Source: Xenoacremonium recifei (Eukaryota; Ascomycota; Sordariomycetes; Hypocreales; Nectriaceae). From it: a stretch of DNA of 64,000 bases. The position numbers were made by a program, and so were the translations under genes. The stretch is from the NCBI GenBank assembly GCA_012184525.1, contig WOFQ01000001.1:1550001-1614000 (forward strand), given 5' to 3'. A model generated the notes under the pieces. The model did not search any database. It was not told the DNA's origin and saw nothing but the letters and a program-made list of their open reading frames with translations. Positions within the stretch are counted from its first letter, which is position 1. Each line of letters begins with the position of its first letter. Positions 25,301 through 35,154 of the stretch are shown one piece after another.

Positions 25301-26399
25301 AAGCCAGGGTCTGCAGATGGTAGGCGCCCTCGGCCAGCCGACAGTGCAGACTACTGTGAGGTCACTGCGTTTTTGGTGCGAAGACAGTGCGCATCAACGG
25401 CCGCACATGAATGTGGGGCCAAGCAACTCGACGTCTTGCAGCGCGCGGCTGTAATACGATTCTGCACCTCCTTTCACATCCAAGCGAAGCGCCATGGCCA
25501 CGACAACGCATCATCCAGCTCGACATTGCACCTCAAAGCTCACCGCGACGGCCGCTTTACGAGCCAGCTCATGGAAGATCTGCAAGCAGTCGGCCGGCCT
25601 CCTGGTTCCCCCGGTTTCCCTGGGCTCGCCTATCTCTGCGCATGCGCCCTCGATGTTGCCTCCTGACCCCAAAGGACCTGCTGTCTGCCTCCACCAGGCT
25701 GTCTTCTCGCGATTGTGATGCGCATTAGACCATCCCATCCCTTCCCAGATGGATTCACCGACTCCACGGGCCTTGTCCCGCTGCGACATGTTGGTCTTGA
25801 ACGCCGAATAGTTGCATTTCGAAAAGCGTTGCTCATGGTTTCCCTCGACAGCTCATGGATCCGCACGTCCAGTTTGGTCGGCCAACATCACCGGAAGTCT
25901 TGACAAATTTCCTTCATCTCCGATGGCCCTGTCTAGAAGAGAGCAACGTACCTCCGGTGATCATCCCTCATGCAATTTTCTGAAAGGGAAAGCTCCCACT
26001 TGTTGCCCGCAGCACCAACTTTGACTATCAGTCCATGGGCCGCACAACTGAAGCGTTTTTGCATCCCTTCCACCTGTGGCCAGGATGTACCCAGGAATTT
26101 CATCAGGTCTCGCATTCAGCTTCCTAGAAGCTCAACAGATGCAACCACTTCCAGGATCTTCGTCACTGTTCAGCAAAAGTTGCTCTCGGCTACATGGCCC
26201 CCATGCAACACTCATACATGTCCATGGATGCTCTAAAGGCCGCAAAGACTCACCTCCTGACACACATTCATGACCAGTCAAGTGACAACAACGAGGTCAT
26301 CTGGATCCTTGCACCCAGCACGTCAAGTTGTACGATCTCTGCACCCCTTCGGGTTGAGCTAGAGAAATCCCATTCCAACCGGTGAAGGAAGCTCGATGG
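22355..26399. other. gene-poor region 2
   Basis: About 4 kb with GC content like the coding regions but no gene I can support. The upstream 400 bp probably hold the promoter of the small cysteine-rich gene (minus strand). Short frames are frequent because of GC content; none has a family signature. No AT-rich repeat-induced-mutation block is seen. Confidence 0.45.
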
Positions 26400-28000
26400 T
26401 TCTTCGCGTGGGTGGTCCGATAGGTGGGATCAACTAACCTTTCTTCGCCATTGATGCGAGGCAGGTGTTCCCTTTGCAGAAACACTAGCCAGAGCCTGAC
26501 CCTCGCCCGGATAGCGGAATCAACTTTGATCCCGGACCACTCTGTCTCGCTCGCTTTGCCGTGGATGCCTACGAGTTCTTGGACCTGGATGGTTCCGGAG
26601 CAGTTGTACAGGGTCGTCCAGGCCAGGTTCTCAAGAGTTGACTACTCCTAAGGAGCACCCCAACCCCAATGCCAATCCCTAACTTTTTTTTTCAGATCTG
26701 TAACCCTCGCCCGGATTCCTAATCTCAACGCGACTACCTGAATGACCCTAACCCTTGGCGTGAAGAGGGTGCTGGCTAGTCAGATGGAGCTTCTCGTCAG
26801 CCAACCCCCTTCTTATTCATGTCGGAAACACAGACCGCAATTTGCCCATAACTTGTGCGCTACTTCTGCTATTCTTCATTCTTCGTTTCCTTGCAGCTTC
26901 TTACTAGTTGCAATCGACCAGCTGCATTGTGATTCGGCTAGTCCGGTAGGTGCGGCTGAGCTGTACTGTGGCGGGGCTTAGCCGCAGGACGTTGAGGTCA
27001 TCAGTACGACTCCCGGACTCCTAGATGATTCTGGAGAAAGTCTTCGCCGCGACTTGCTTCATCCGGGCCTGTTTCTGTTAGACCTTGCTTCAAGAAGGAC
27101 CCGAAGAACCAACAGTCACAACGCCTTGCCTAGTGCCGTTGTTGTCGATCAAGCACTCCGATTTCTCCGTACCGATCGTTTCCGCTGCAACCACTATCGG
27201 AAGTGTTCGCTTGAAGAATTCTTTGCGTGCCTTTGGCGCCATGTCTTTCTCGAGGTTGTGATATGTAAGGTAGACTTGGGCTCGGTCGGTCCAATCAAGG
27301 AGATCTGTAAGCGCCGCCCTTGCAGCAGCGACATTTGGCCCCCCCACCGGCCTGGCTAGGCTCAACGACTAGCATGTCGGTTATGTTCTCGAAACCCAGT
27401 CGTTAACGTCACCTGTGAATGCACCCAACGCTCATCGTCATGAACATCAAGTTCTTGCCCTTACTGTTGCGCGGATTGAGCGGACTCTTGGCCCAACGGG
27501 CAGGAGGATGACACCACGCCCAGCACAGAAGTACCGCGCCTATCGCTTACGGCGGGAGATGCAAGGGTTTGTGGAAGAAAGAAGGCAGAATCATAAGGAG
27601 GCCCTGGACAAGGTTACTGAAGCCCGAAAAATGGCGGTGTCGCTCACTTTCTGCAGGCTTTCAAGCCTCATCACCAACAGAATTTGAACCTAGCAAGGAA
27701 GAAACAGGCTTCTGAGCGTCGTTTTTTTGACCGAGCGTGATTGAGTCTCTCTCGCACCTCCCCAAGTGGGATTGGTGTTGTCTCTCCTATTCACTTGTTT
27801 TCTCCTGAGGAGCAGCGGCGACGATGTCGAAGGGCGAGGCCTGTTCTGTATGCCGTACAAAGTTCCCGGACTGTGCGTACAAGAAGGACCAACATTAGAT
27901 GTTGGCTATGGCGCCAGACCGGTCAATATGTGATGAGGGGGGAGGAAAATTCCCTCGTCTTGTCAAGGATACTGAATGCCGCCAGAGACTTGGTAGGAAA
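26400..28000 (+). pseudogene. possible decayed coding remnants
   Basis: Several short plus-strand stretches read like protein but are broken by stops and frame changes. They are INFDPGPLCLARFAVDAYEF (about 26517-26576), RDYLNDPNPWREEGAG (about 26729-26776), a charged helix-like stretch with QKYRAYRLRREMQGFVEER (about 27532-27588, continuing to HKEALDKVTEARK), then in another frame FLQAFKPHHQQNLNLARKKQ (about 27650-27710), and finally ACSVCRTKFPDCAYKKDQH (about 27840-27895), a CxxC motif. On the minus strand 27365-27090 also contains a coding-like segment (APKARKEFFKRTLPIVVAAE). I do not recognise the parent family. They may be fragments of one or more old genes or transposons, or chance. Confidence 0.3.
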
Positions 28001-30311
28001 GTTCTCCGAGTAAGAGACATCGTTTTGTCCGCAAATGTATTGACATCTTCAGAACAGTCAAGTAGATATATACTACCAGTGGCGGTGTTGGGAATAGTCA
28101 AACAGTCAGATGACTACGCATTTCGGCCGTAAGAGAGGCTCCTCCTCCTCGTCAGAAGGACCGAGAGTTGCTCGGAGCGAGGGATCGGGTTGGTGAGGAC
28201 CAACACTGACAAAGGGCCGGGGTGTCGGCGGAGGACGGATGCCGTCGGCCGGCTGTTGGTCTTGTGGTGGAGAATCTTGGCGACGGCTTCTAGGGGCGGC
28301 CCTCTCCGGGATGATGCGCGCTCCCGGCTGGAGAATAACGAGGACGTGGAGCTCCGGCAGGTCTCATCACGCTCGATATCAACGGCCCGGGAGGACTACC
28401 AACATGCCAACATTCCAGGATCCGGCATGTGCTAGCTGCAGATCCGACCTGTGCTCCCGCCAGACTTGGCCAGATGCCGAGATGACTCTCTTCAACAACT
28501 GTTGGGCCAGACTCGTTTGTTGGTTCACCATGGGCAGCAGAAAAGATGGCACAATGGTGACGACAAGACATGCGTTGGGAGAGAAAATTTTTCTCTCTAT
28601 TAGTTGCCACCAGCTCTGTGTCTTCCCTTCTTCTCTTCTTCCCCTCCTCCGTGTTTATGTCTGCTTGTCTCTCACTCGCTCGATTCTCCCCAGGCAGAGT
28701 CGCAGAAAGAAAAAGCAATGCCGAGATATTGGCTTTTCTTCGCGCTATGCTCGGCAGGCTGGGTCTCGACCTCTGCAGGAGTGCATCCAGCTGCAGACAA
28801 TCCGGTCGAGCAAAGCCGGTTGCCGGTGCTTTCATTCGCTGCTGATAGCCAATGATGCAGCTTCTCAAGAGCCTGCCCCGGTTACAATCGGTGCCTTGGG
28901 CACATGAGTCCTGCGGTGCGGGCAGCAAGTGCTGCACGAAATCTCTGGAGGTGGCCAGAAGCCGTCCAAAAGCAAGGACGGGACGACAGCGCCTCGAGGC
29001 TGCGTCAGGAGGGTGTCGACGCGTCGCGGAGAAGGACCTGGACTGGCCGAGAGAGCTCTCGAAGGTGCCGCTCACTTCCCCGCAATCTGCAGGCCCCCTC
29101 CCCGGAAACGAAGCTGTCGCGAGCTCCGAGATATTCCTGGGCTTGTCCTAGAGTCCGTGGACCCGGCCTAGCTGGGATGGACGAGGTTTCGCTGCTTACT
29201 CGCCTGGGATCCGGAGTCGCTTCCCATGGCAGCCATGTGCCTGAGCCTCAAGTGGAGCTCTCGCTTGCCACGGTCGGCTCCGGTGCTGGAACAGACGAGG
29301 TCTCAGTGAACGTGCTGATAATGGGCGATCAGCGGTATCACGAGGTCTCGAGTGGTGTTGTGCAAATGGGCGCACAGCGGGCTCTCCCGCTAGGGTATCA
29401 AGCGACACAGTCTGATAGACCGGTGCTGAAATATTACAGATCAGACCCCCACGGGTGCGGCGGCGTCCGCACAGTTGCAGTGGCAGGGGGCAGGTTAATC
29501 GATAGCCACGCTGCCGGATATCCAGGGCCCTTTGCATTTCTGGGCCGGCGATTGCTTTGCATGTCGTTGCTTTTTGTCAGACACCGGGCCGGTCCAGGGA
29601 CTCGACGCAGGTGCACTCACTGTTCCCACAGGATGCCCGCCCAGCCCGCGGCAAATCAAGGGTGCGGATAAGCTGCACCAAGCCAAGGGTGACTGACAGG
29701 CCAGGGCTGGCTGTAATACGGCCGTGCAAGTCCGTCTGGGGCCGCCGCGTCTCACAGCATGCGTCATACGCCATCCCAGCCGACGGCACGGTGCCTGGCC
29801 GGGCTCTCGCGGGATGGATGGCTGGACGTTGACCGAGCATGCTGGCAAAGGGTGGGTTGCGACGGCGTCGTCAATCTGGGACCCAGTCTCGCATGTGCCA
29901 GAGATAGGCTCCCGGGACTAAACAGCCCTGACTGACGAATTGCGGGGACTTTTGACCTGGAGTTAAGTCTGTGGAAGCCCGTGAGTATAGTAAGTGAGCG
30001 CGGAGGGCACGGGGGGGCGTGGGCGACGAGACGAGCGAGACAAGAAGCCGGCCGACGATGAACGAGCGAGCGAGCGATGCCATGTCTCCTGCTCTCCTCA
30101 GACGGGAGCATAAAGAGGACCATCCCCCGCCGCCAAACCGACTTCTGGTTCTTCTCTCTTCTCCAGTCCAAACAACTCCCTCGCCTCCTCTCTCTCGAAG
30201 ACCTCTAGTCTAGCTGTCTGCCCACCTCAGCTACCTGTACTTATCAACACTACCAGCAACTCTTGCATCCTCACTCCTCCGTTTACAACACCAACCACCA
30301 ACTCCTTCGCA
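28001..30311. promoter_or_regulatory. gene-poor region 3 and promoter/leader of the 30.3-kb gene
   Basis: 2.3 kb without a supported gene. Long overlapping frames on both strands at 28.2-29.7 kb have arginine- and serine-rich composition typical of chance frames in GC-rich DNA. The last 170 bp (about 30140-30311) are a C/T-rich tract followed by CAACAC/CAACCACC-type leader sequence, the standard look of a highly expressed fungal promoter and 5' leader. A short frame at 28719-28856 (start MPRYWLFFALCSAGW) resembles a signal peptide but is otherwise unsupported. Confidence 0.45.
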
Positions 30312-30536
30312 ATGGCTCCCCAGAACCAGTTCCTCTCCCTCGCTCCCGCGACCTCTGCTTCTTTCCCCAAGCCCCGAGCTCACACTCGCGCTGCTGCCAT
30401 CCCCGAGGCCACTCGCCAGGCTCCCATGCCTCGACGAGCCTCCAGCGGCTACCGAGTTCTCAAGCTCGGACCCGTTCACTTCGGCGAGCACCTTGATGAC
30501 CACAAGGCCGACTTCCACGAGGTTATCCTTAACTAA
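30312..30536 (+). CDS. small conserved-looking fungal protein
   Basis: Single-exon 74-aa protein. The start context is good (CTTCGCAATGGCT) and the leader is C/T-rich then CA-rich, as in strongly expressed fungal genes. Codon use is strongly biased to C-ending codons (CTC, GCC, ACC, AAG), unlike the surrounding DNA, which supports real expression. The sequence is a basic Ala/Pro/Ser-rich N-terminal half with an RRASS motif (a possible basophilic kinase site), then VLKLGPVHFGEHLDDHKADF and a short tail. The C-terminal segment looks like a conserved motif of small Pezizomycotina proteins, but I cannot give a name or function. It stands at the end of an 11.5-kb gene-poor region that may carry its regulation. 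Confidence 0.75.
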   Translation: MAPQNQFLSLAPATSASFPKPRAHTRAAAIPEATRQAPMPRRASSGYRVLKLGPVHFGEHLDDHKADFHEVILN

Positions 30537-32295
30537 GGCTTGCTCCTTGGATAACCTTGACAATCTATCTTCACTTCTTCGGATGTCTTTTACCACACCC
30601 CTTTCAGAAGACTGAAAAATTCCCGGCCAAGTTGATTTACAACACTTGACTTGCACAAACAAAAGCAACCAAAAAAAGATGTCATTTTTAGCGAGGAACC
30701 CCGGCATGCATGATCATCACACCCTGGAGGAATATTTACACACATACATACATACATACACACACCCACACTCCCTGCCCTTGTTTGGACCCAACAAACT
30801 GGAAGAGGAATAAAACGATGGAACGCGACACGAAAAAAGGAAGGGAACGCAACTCGGCGGAAGGGAACAAAGTGAATTATGGATTAGGATTAGGATTGAG
30901 GTGGGCGCTTTAGTCTGGATCCTGAAGTAGTCTCAGAGAGCAGGTGGGGCGAGGTTGGCCGTGAAATATCAATTTTCTCTGTTACTCTTGTACCTTGATG
31001 ATAATCATTGTGACATGCTCTGAGGCCGTGGTGTGATGGCTCGGCTATCGCTGCTACACAACAGCATCATGTTTGGTGGCATGTGCGTGTGCCAGCAGGC
31101 GAACTTTGATTTGCGAAAAGTCGCTAGAAATCAGGAAAAGAGAGCCAATGCGATTGTGTGATGAGCAACCAGACTTGCGTGGGCTGCTGACCCGAACCAA
31201 CTAGAATTCTCGTTAGAGGGGACTATGCATTCGGAACTAGAACTCTAGAGGTGTAGTTTCGCCAGCCGTCACCACCACCACCACGGACAACATCTCCGTC
31301 ACGAGAACTCGCAGAAAAAAAAGAAAGGCGACCGGGTAGCATTTCCAGAAAACACGCCCCCCTTCCATCCCATCTGCTTTGACACCAGGGCCTCGACTCT
31401 TCCACCCGCAAACTGGTGCTCCGTGTCGAAGCATCGGAGGCGGCCGCAAGTTGTGCCAGATCTGACGAGCCAGGGCCAGGGTGAGGAGAGGAGGGGCGTT
31501 GCCGAAGAGCGCGCCAATGAAGAGCGGGGATCTCGCTGCGTGGGAGTGCAGACCAAAAAAGAAAAGAAAAAAATTAAAATGTTCTGCACGGCACTGGGAG
31601 GATACGAGACTGGGCCCGGATGGCTGGCGGAGGCGGCATGGGCGGAGGTGACGATATGATATGACGGAGCTGCGGCGGGAGTGCGGTATGTGTACGGAGG
31701 GGGCGCAAAGTGTTTGATAGACATCCAGCATGTGGGCGAGTCCCAGCCCGTGAAAGGCCGTCGCATTATCAGCGCACCAAAGAGCATAAAATCCACAGGG
31801 AAAGGGATCGTCATCGCGTACACAGGTGAGACGTGTCGCTCGGAGCGGCGGAGATGATGCTCGCAAGCGATAAGGCACGGCGCACATCAAATCACAGACA
31901 CCTCCGGCCTGCCTCGGGCTTAGGCAGACGAGGGTGTCGACTAGGACGGGATGCGCATGGGGGGGCAGACGAGAATGTGCATATTGGAGAGGTACATGCC
32001 GTGCCGTTGCGCACATCGTGTTGCGCTGTCCTCCCTTGAGGCGCTTCAGCTGAATAACTGCCATCAATAATGGTGGTGGTTGTGCAGCTTCTCGCTTCTG
32101 AATCCCACCCTCCTTTGAGCTAACCTGCTCCTCAAATTGATATGCCGTCTCTGGCCGCGGGCAGACCCCCAAGCTTCTGCGTGTTGGTTTCCCCCCACTT
32201 CGCTGTGTTATGTTATACCATCTGTGAATGTTATGTCGTGAGCTCGCTGGCTGAGTTTGCCCAGTGGAGTGGAGGAGACTTTCGCACCGGCCGCC
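30537..32295. other. intergenic region between the small gene and the F-box-like gene
   Basis: 1.76 kb, holding the 3' UTR of the plus-strand small gene and, because the F-box-like gene ends at 32296 on the minus strand, the 3' UTR of that gene. A (CA)n/(CATA)n microsatellite lies at about 30738-30770 and an A-rich tract at 31553-31580. A 311-codon open frame on the minus strand (32172-31237) has cysteine- and phenylalanine-rich, domain-free composition and is not called. Confidence 0.5.
30738..30772. repeat. CA/CATA microsatellite
   Basis: Short imperfect run of ACAC and CATA units in the 3' region of the small gene at 30.3 kb. Confidence 0.7.
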
Positions 32296-33174
32296 TCACC
32301 CGTGTCGCATTTTATCCGGATCATTCGCCCATGCGACTGCCACGTCCTTTCGGTCTGGGTCCACGGCCTTGAGGATCTCCCGCCAGTCGATTTCTACCCG
32401 GCTGGAGGAGTTGCTGCTGCTGCTGGAGCCACCGTCCTCCGGGAGCCCCGCGTCTCCGGTGAGCCCCGCATCCCCGTTCTCCTCCGCCGCCACCTCCGCA
32501 TCATCTCCGGACCCAGCAATGGCCTGTGCACCGCCGTGATGGATGCTCCTTCCGGCACGGAAACGGTTCCATGACGGCGGATGAATTGTGTCGACCCACA
32601 GCCGTGCCGTCCGAAGATACGGATCGGCCAGCAGGCGCAAGATGCCCTCTAACGGCGGCCGGGTGAATCTGCCCAGCCCGGCATCACGGTCAACGGTCTG
32701 GGCGCGTTGTGGACGTGTGTCCGCTGGCGGGCTGCGTATCCAGATGGTGAGATGCTCGAGCTGACCCTCAACCACCATGTCCTGGATCCTCGGCACTAGC
32801 ACATCACCTAGCCAGCCCCGAAGCCTGTCGATGCGCAGTTCAAGCCTCTGGACCTTCTTCAGTGCCTCCCCTGATGTCAGCAGAATATGCCTATTCGCTG
32901 ACCGACTTGCACCAAGACCTAGCAAACGTCGCACATCCTGGGCGTCACGTCCTGTCGCATCCAGCAAGAAGAGATTATGGTGATAGAAGAGAGGCCAGGC
33001 GATGTGATAGATGGATGGGTGGATGAGGAAAACCGACACCGGGTTAATGGGAGACGGTGAGCCATGACTGAGGGATATGACGATCGGCCCAGTGAGCAGT
33101 GGTCTGAGTATGAGCCTGATGATGTCGACAGGAAGGTCAAGTAATCCGAGACCATTCACCGTAGTCATCGACAT
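32296..33174 (-). CDS. F-box-like domain protein of a fungal family
   Basis: Single-exon minus-strand gene, 292 aa. It starts MSMTTVNGLGLLDLPVDIIR; the LLDLPVDIIRLILRPLL segment (residues 10-27) resembles an F-box helix. Then come HPSIYHIAWPLFYHHNLFLL (about 51-70), a leucine-rich region with VQRLELRIDRLRGWLGDVLV and LLRLLADPYLRTARLWV, an acidic Gly/Ser-rich linker (about 232-262) and a final VEIDWREILKAVDPD motif. This layout recurs in many hypothetical proteins of Hypocreales; they are thought to be substrate adaptors for SCF ligases, but I infer that only from the F-box-like segment. The 5' end has an inverted, broken second copy 410 bp upstream. No ubiquitin-ligase partner is encoded nearby. 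Confidence 0.78.
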   Translation of the reverse strand: MSMTTVNGLGLLDLPVDIIRLILRPLLTGPIVISLSHGSPSPINPVSVFLIHPSIYHIAWPLFYHHNLFLLDATGRDAQDVRRLLGLGASRSANRHILLTSGEALKKVQRLELRIDRLRGWLGDVLVPRIQDMVVEGQLEHLTIWIRSPPADTRPQRAQTVDRDAGLGRFTRPPLEGILRLLADPYLRTARLWVDTIHPPSWNRFRAGRSIHHGGAQAIAGSGDDAEVAAEENGDAGLTGDAGLPEDGGSSSSSNSSSRVEIDWREILKAVDPDRKDVAVAWANDPDKMRHG

Positions 33175-33276
33175 AATTTCGATGCTGGAGAACCTCGATG
33201 AGGTTGTGACTGTTCTCTCCAGGATTGATTTCGAATTCTTAGTCGAGTATATCCCGAGCTCCGATGAGTCATCCAG
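33127..33276. repeat. inverted duplication, arm A (5' end of the F-box-like gene)
   Basis: This stretch, covering the start codon and about 100 bp of leader of the F-box-like gene, is similar in inverted orientation to 33587-33730. Shared landmarks are the GATGAGTCATCCAG block, CCTCGATGAGGTTGTGAC and the first codons up to LLDLPV. Confidence 0.85.
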
Positions 33277-33360
33277 GACGTGATTATTGTGTGTCTGTCT
33301 GCGGATATATGCTTATGTGCCTCTTAGTTATGCCGCGGAATATGGTGTAAGGTGCTCTGT

Positions 33361-33583
33361 GTCGTTTTATTCCTCATGCATCCTCGACCCTGACCTAGCA
33401 CGTGCAGGCCCCCGCACCAGCCAAATCCAGTTCAAGTCTGGCATGACAACTCCAGCTCAGACGGGGCTTCATTGTTCCTTGCTCAAAAACCATCAAAACT
33501 CTCCAAAAAAAAAGTATACTCAGGCTCTCATACTTACCCGAGGTATTGCCTGTTACCTCCATGTCTTCGTACGAGAGTATCAC
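33361..33583. repeat. direct repeat, left copy
   Basis: Similar over its whole length to 35478-35711 in the same orientation. Shared blocks include ACCAGCCAAATCCA, the CCTCATG.ATCCTCGAC start and TATGAGAGTATCAC or its GTACGAGAGTATCAC variant at the end. Most differences are transitions, with the right copy carrying more T and A. Confidence 0.85.
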
Positions 33584-33586
33584 GCC

Positions 33587-33735
33587 CTGGATGACTCATC
33601 GGGGCTCCGGACATACTCAAGAATTCGACATCGACGGCAGAGTACAGTCACTACCTCATCGAGGTTCACCAGCCCCGAAATCATATCGGTAACCACGGCA
33701 GATGGTCTCGGACTACTCGACCTTCCCGTCATCTG
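33587..33735 (+). pseudogene. truncated inverted copy of the F-box-like gene start
   Basis: On the plus strand this reads as leader plus first codons of the 32.3-33.2-kb gene: the start ATG is ATA, then the frame continues through GLGLLDLPV and stops after two more codons (TGT TGA). Similarity ends there, so only about 17 codons remain. It forms the second arm of an imperfect palindrome with 33127-33276, with a spacer of about 310 bp. Confidence 0.8.
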
Positions 33736-33854
33736 TTGAAGCGAGTTGTTGCGGAAGGTGAGAAGAAGAGAGACGTTATTGCGAGAGATGAAATGGGGGA
33801 GGAGGCGGTGGTTGATGATGTTGAGGCTGAGACTGAGCCTGAAAAGAATTATTA

Positions 33855-33935
33855 TTTGCATTGAATCACGACGTTTTCGTTTGCATTAAATCACGATATT
33901 TTCGTTTGCATTGAATCACGATATTTGCATTGAGG
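33855..33935 (-). repeat. left repeat block, inverted relative to the 34.8-kb array
   Basis: Three imperfect units of about 25 bp containing TTTGCATTGAATCACGATAT on the plus strand, the reverse complement of the core of the array at 34.8-35.15 kb. They lie just downstream of (and supply the stop codon for) the minus-strand frame at 34421-33891. Confidence 0.9.
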
Positions 33936-34421
33936 CTCGTGACGCAGGTGTTGTCTTGGCCTGCTTGGTGTTCTGCCGTTCAGGCTGAGCGGCTGCTGCC
34001 CTCTTGAGGACCTTGACGTTCGACTGTGGCTTGAGATCCTTTTTCTTGATTGGATTTGTTTTGCCCGACGTGTTGAAGTACGGCTTGTCAAGTCAGCGTC
34101 AGGGAATGCTTCCTGAACCTTCCTCCAGAACGGGCCGTCGACGTAAGAATCTCCGAACAGAATGACAAGGGCTCTGTGACTAGCCCAGCTATAGTCCTTC
34201 TTCTTTGCGATCGGGTGGTGGCTGGGATCGCCAGTTGTAGCAGTTGTATATAGCTTGAGAGCGTTGGCTTTCCAGATTCTCTGTTCTTGTTCAGACAAGA
34301 ACTTGCTATAAAATCTGAACTCTCTTTCATATCTGGTGAACCAGAGTTTCTCATAAAGCTCAGATGATCGTTCTTTAGCGGTCGGCTTCTCGTCCCGCAC
34401 TCGCTTTGGATAGGTATCCAT
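33891..34421 (-). pseudogene. unidentified frameshifted gene inside the repeat island
   Basis: The minus strand opens with MDTYPKRVRDEKPTAKERSS and reads as a normal charged protein for about 112 residues (YEKLWFTRYEREFRFYSKFL, LYTTATTGDPSHHPIAKKKD, GPFWRKVQEAFPDADL). At about 34085-34092 the coding character moves to another frame: KPYFNTSGKTNPIKKKDLKP and a lysine-rich tail through VKVLKRAAAAQPERQ, ending at a TGA provided by the repeat. The original frame beyond this point is Arg/Ser-rich noise. A one-base indel therefore separates two halves of what looks like one basic protein of about 168 aa. No intron with acceptable sites explains it. I do not recognise the family. It may be the remnant of a mobile element's gene or a lineage-specific gene. 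Confidence 0.6.
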
Positions 34422-34575
34422 CGTTCTGTCCGTTGATCTGTCGAAAAAAAATTGAATAAGTTTATTCCTCGTTCTGTTATTAATTAGTAGTTGTCCGGTC
34501 CTTATATATTCTCGGCAATGCCATACTTACGCCCTGGTCAAGAAAGGAGGACCTCAGTCCTCAGTGATGTTGATA

Positions 34576-34832
34576 GTGAGGTGAAAGAGGAAGAAAGGAG
34601 AAAAGGAAAAGAGGTGAGGGCGATGACTATATATATATACTGACGGTTTTCCGCTCCTTCACTCTCTATTAATTTTCAGAAAACGATGTGATTCAATGCA
34701 AACGATGGTGAGGTGAAAGAGGAAGAAAGGAGAAAAGGAAAAGAGGTAAGGGCGAGGACTATTTATACTGACGGGTTTCCACTCCTTCCCTCTGTATTAA
34801 TTTTCAGAAAACATCGTGATTCAATGAAAACA
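34576..34832. repeat. tandem duplication, two units of about 130 bp
   Basis: Unit 1 (34576-34707) and unit 2 (34708-34832) share GTGAGGTGAAAGAGGAAGAA, AGGAGAAAAGGAAAAGAGGT, an (AT)n or shorter AT stretch, then CTGACGG.TTTCC.CTCCTTC and TATTAATTTTCAGAAAAC, ending in a copy of the GTGATTCAATG motif. Unit 1 has a longer TATATATATA run. Confidence 0.9.
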
Positions 34833-35154
34833 TCGTGATTCAATGCAAACATCGTGATTCAATGCAAACATCGTGATTCAATGCAAACATCGTGATTCAA
34901 TGCAAACATCGTGATTCAATGCAAACATCGTGATTCAATGCAAACATCGTGATTCAATGCAAACATCGTGATTCAATGCAAACATCGTATTCAATGCAAA
35001 CATCGTGATTCAATGCAAACATCGTGATTCAATGCAAACATCGTGATTCAATAAAAATATTATAATTTAATGCAAATATCGTGATTCAATAAAAATATTA
35101 TAATTTAATGCAAATATCGTGATTCAATGCAAATGTCGTGATTTAATGTAAGAT
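34806..35154 (+). repeat. 19-bp minisatellite array (about 18 units)
   Basis: Head-to-tail repeats of AAACATCGTGATTCAATGC. About a dozen units are identical; one has a 2-bp deletion (near 34988), and the right end decays into AT-richer variants (AAATATCGTGATTCAAT, AAAATATTATAATTTAATG, AAATGTCGTGATTTAATG). A further copy sits at 34678-34702. Confidence 0.97.

Noticed and set aside
28239..29671. Three frames above 220 codons on both strands
   Set aside because: Mutually overlapping, Arg/Ser-rich, no recognisable motif; expected by chance in GC-rich noncoding DNA.
31237..32172. 311-codon minus-strand frame between the small gene and the F-box-like gene
   Set aside because: Cys/Phe-rich, contains runs created by A-tracts on the plus strand, no domain or strong start; it could be reconsidered if a transcript exists.
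32296..32590. Leucine-rich and proline-rich plus-strand frames over the F-box-like gene's C-terminus
   Set aside because: Antisense shadows; the minus-strand frame carries the family motifs.
34806..35154. CRISPR-like array
   Set aside because: The units are contiguous with no variable spacers, in a eukaryotic genome; it is a minisatellite.
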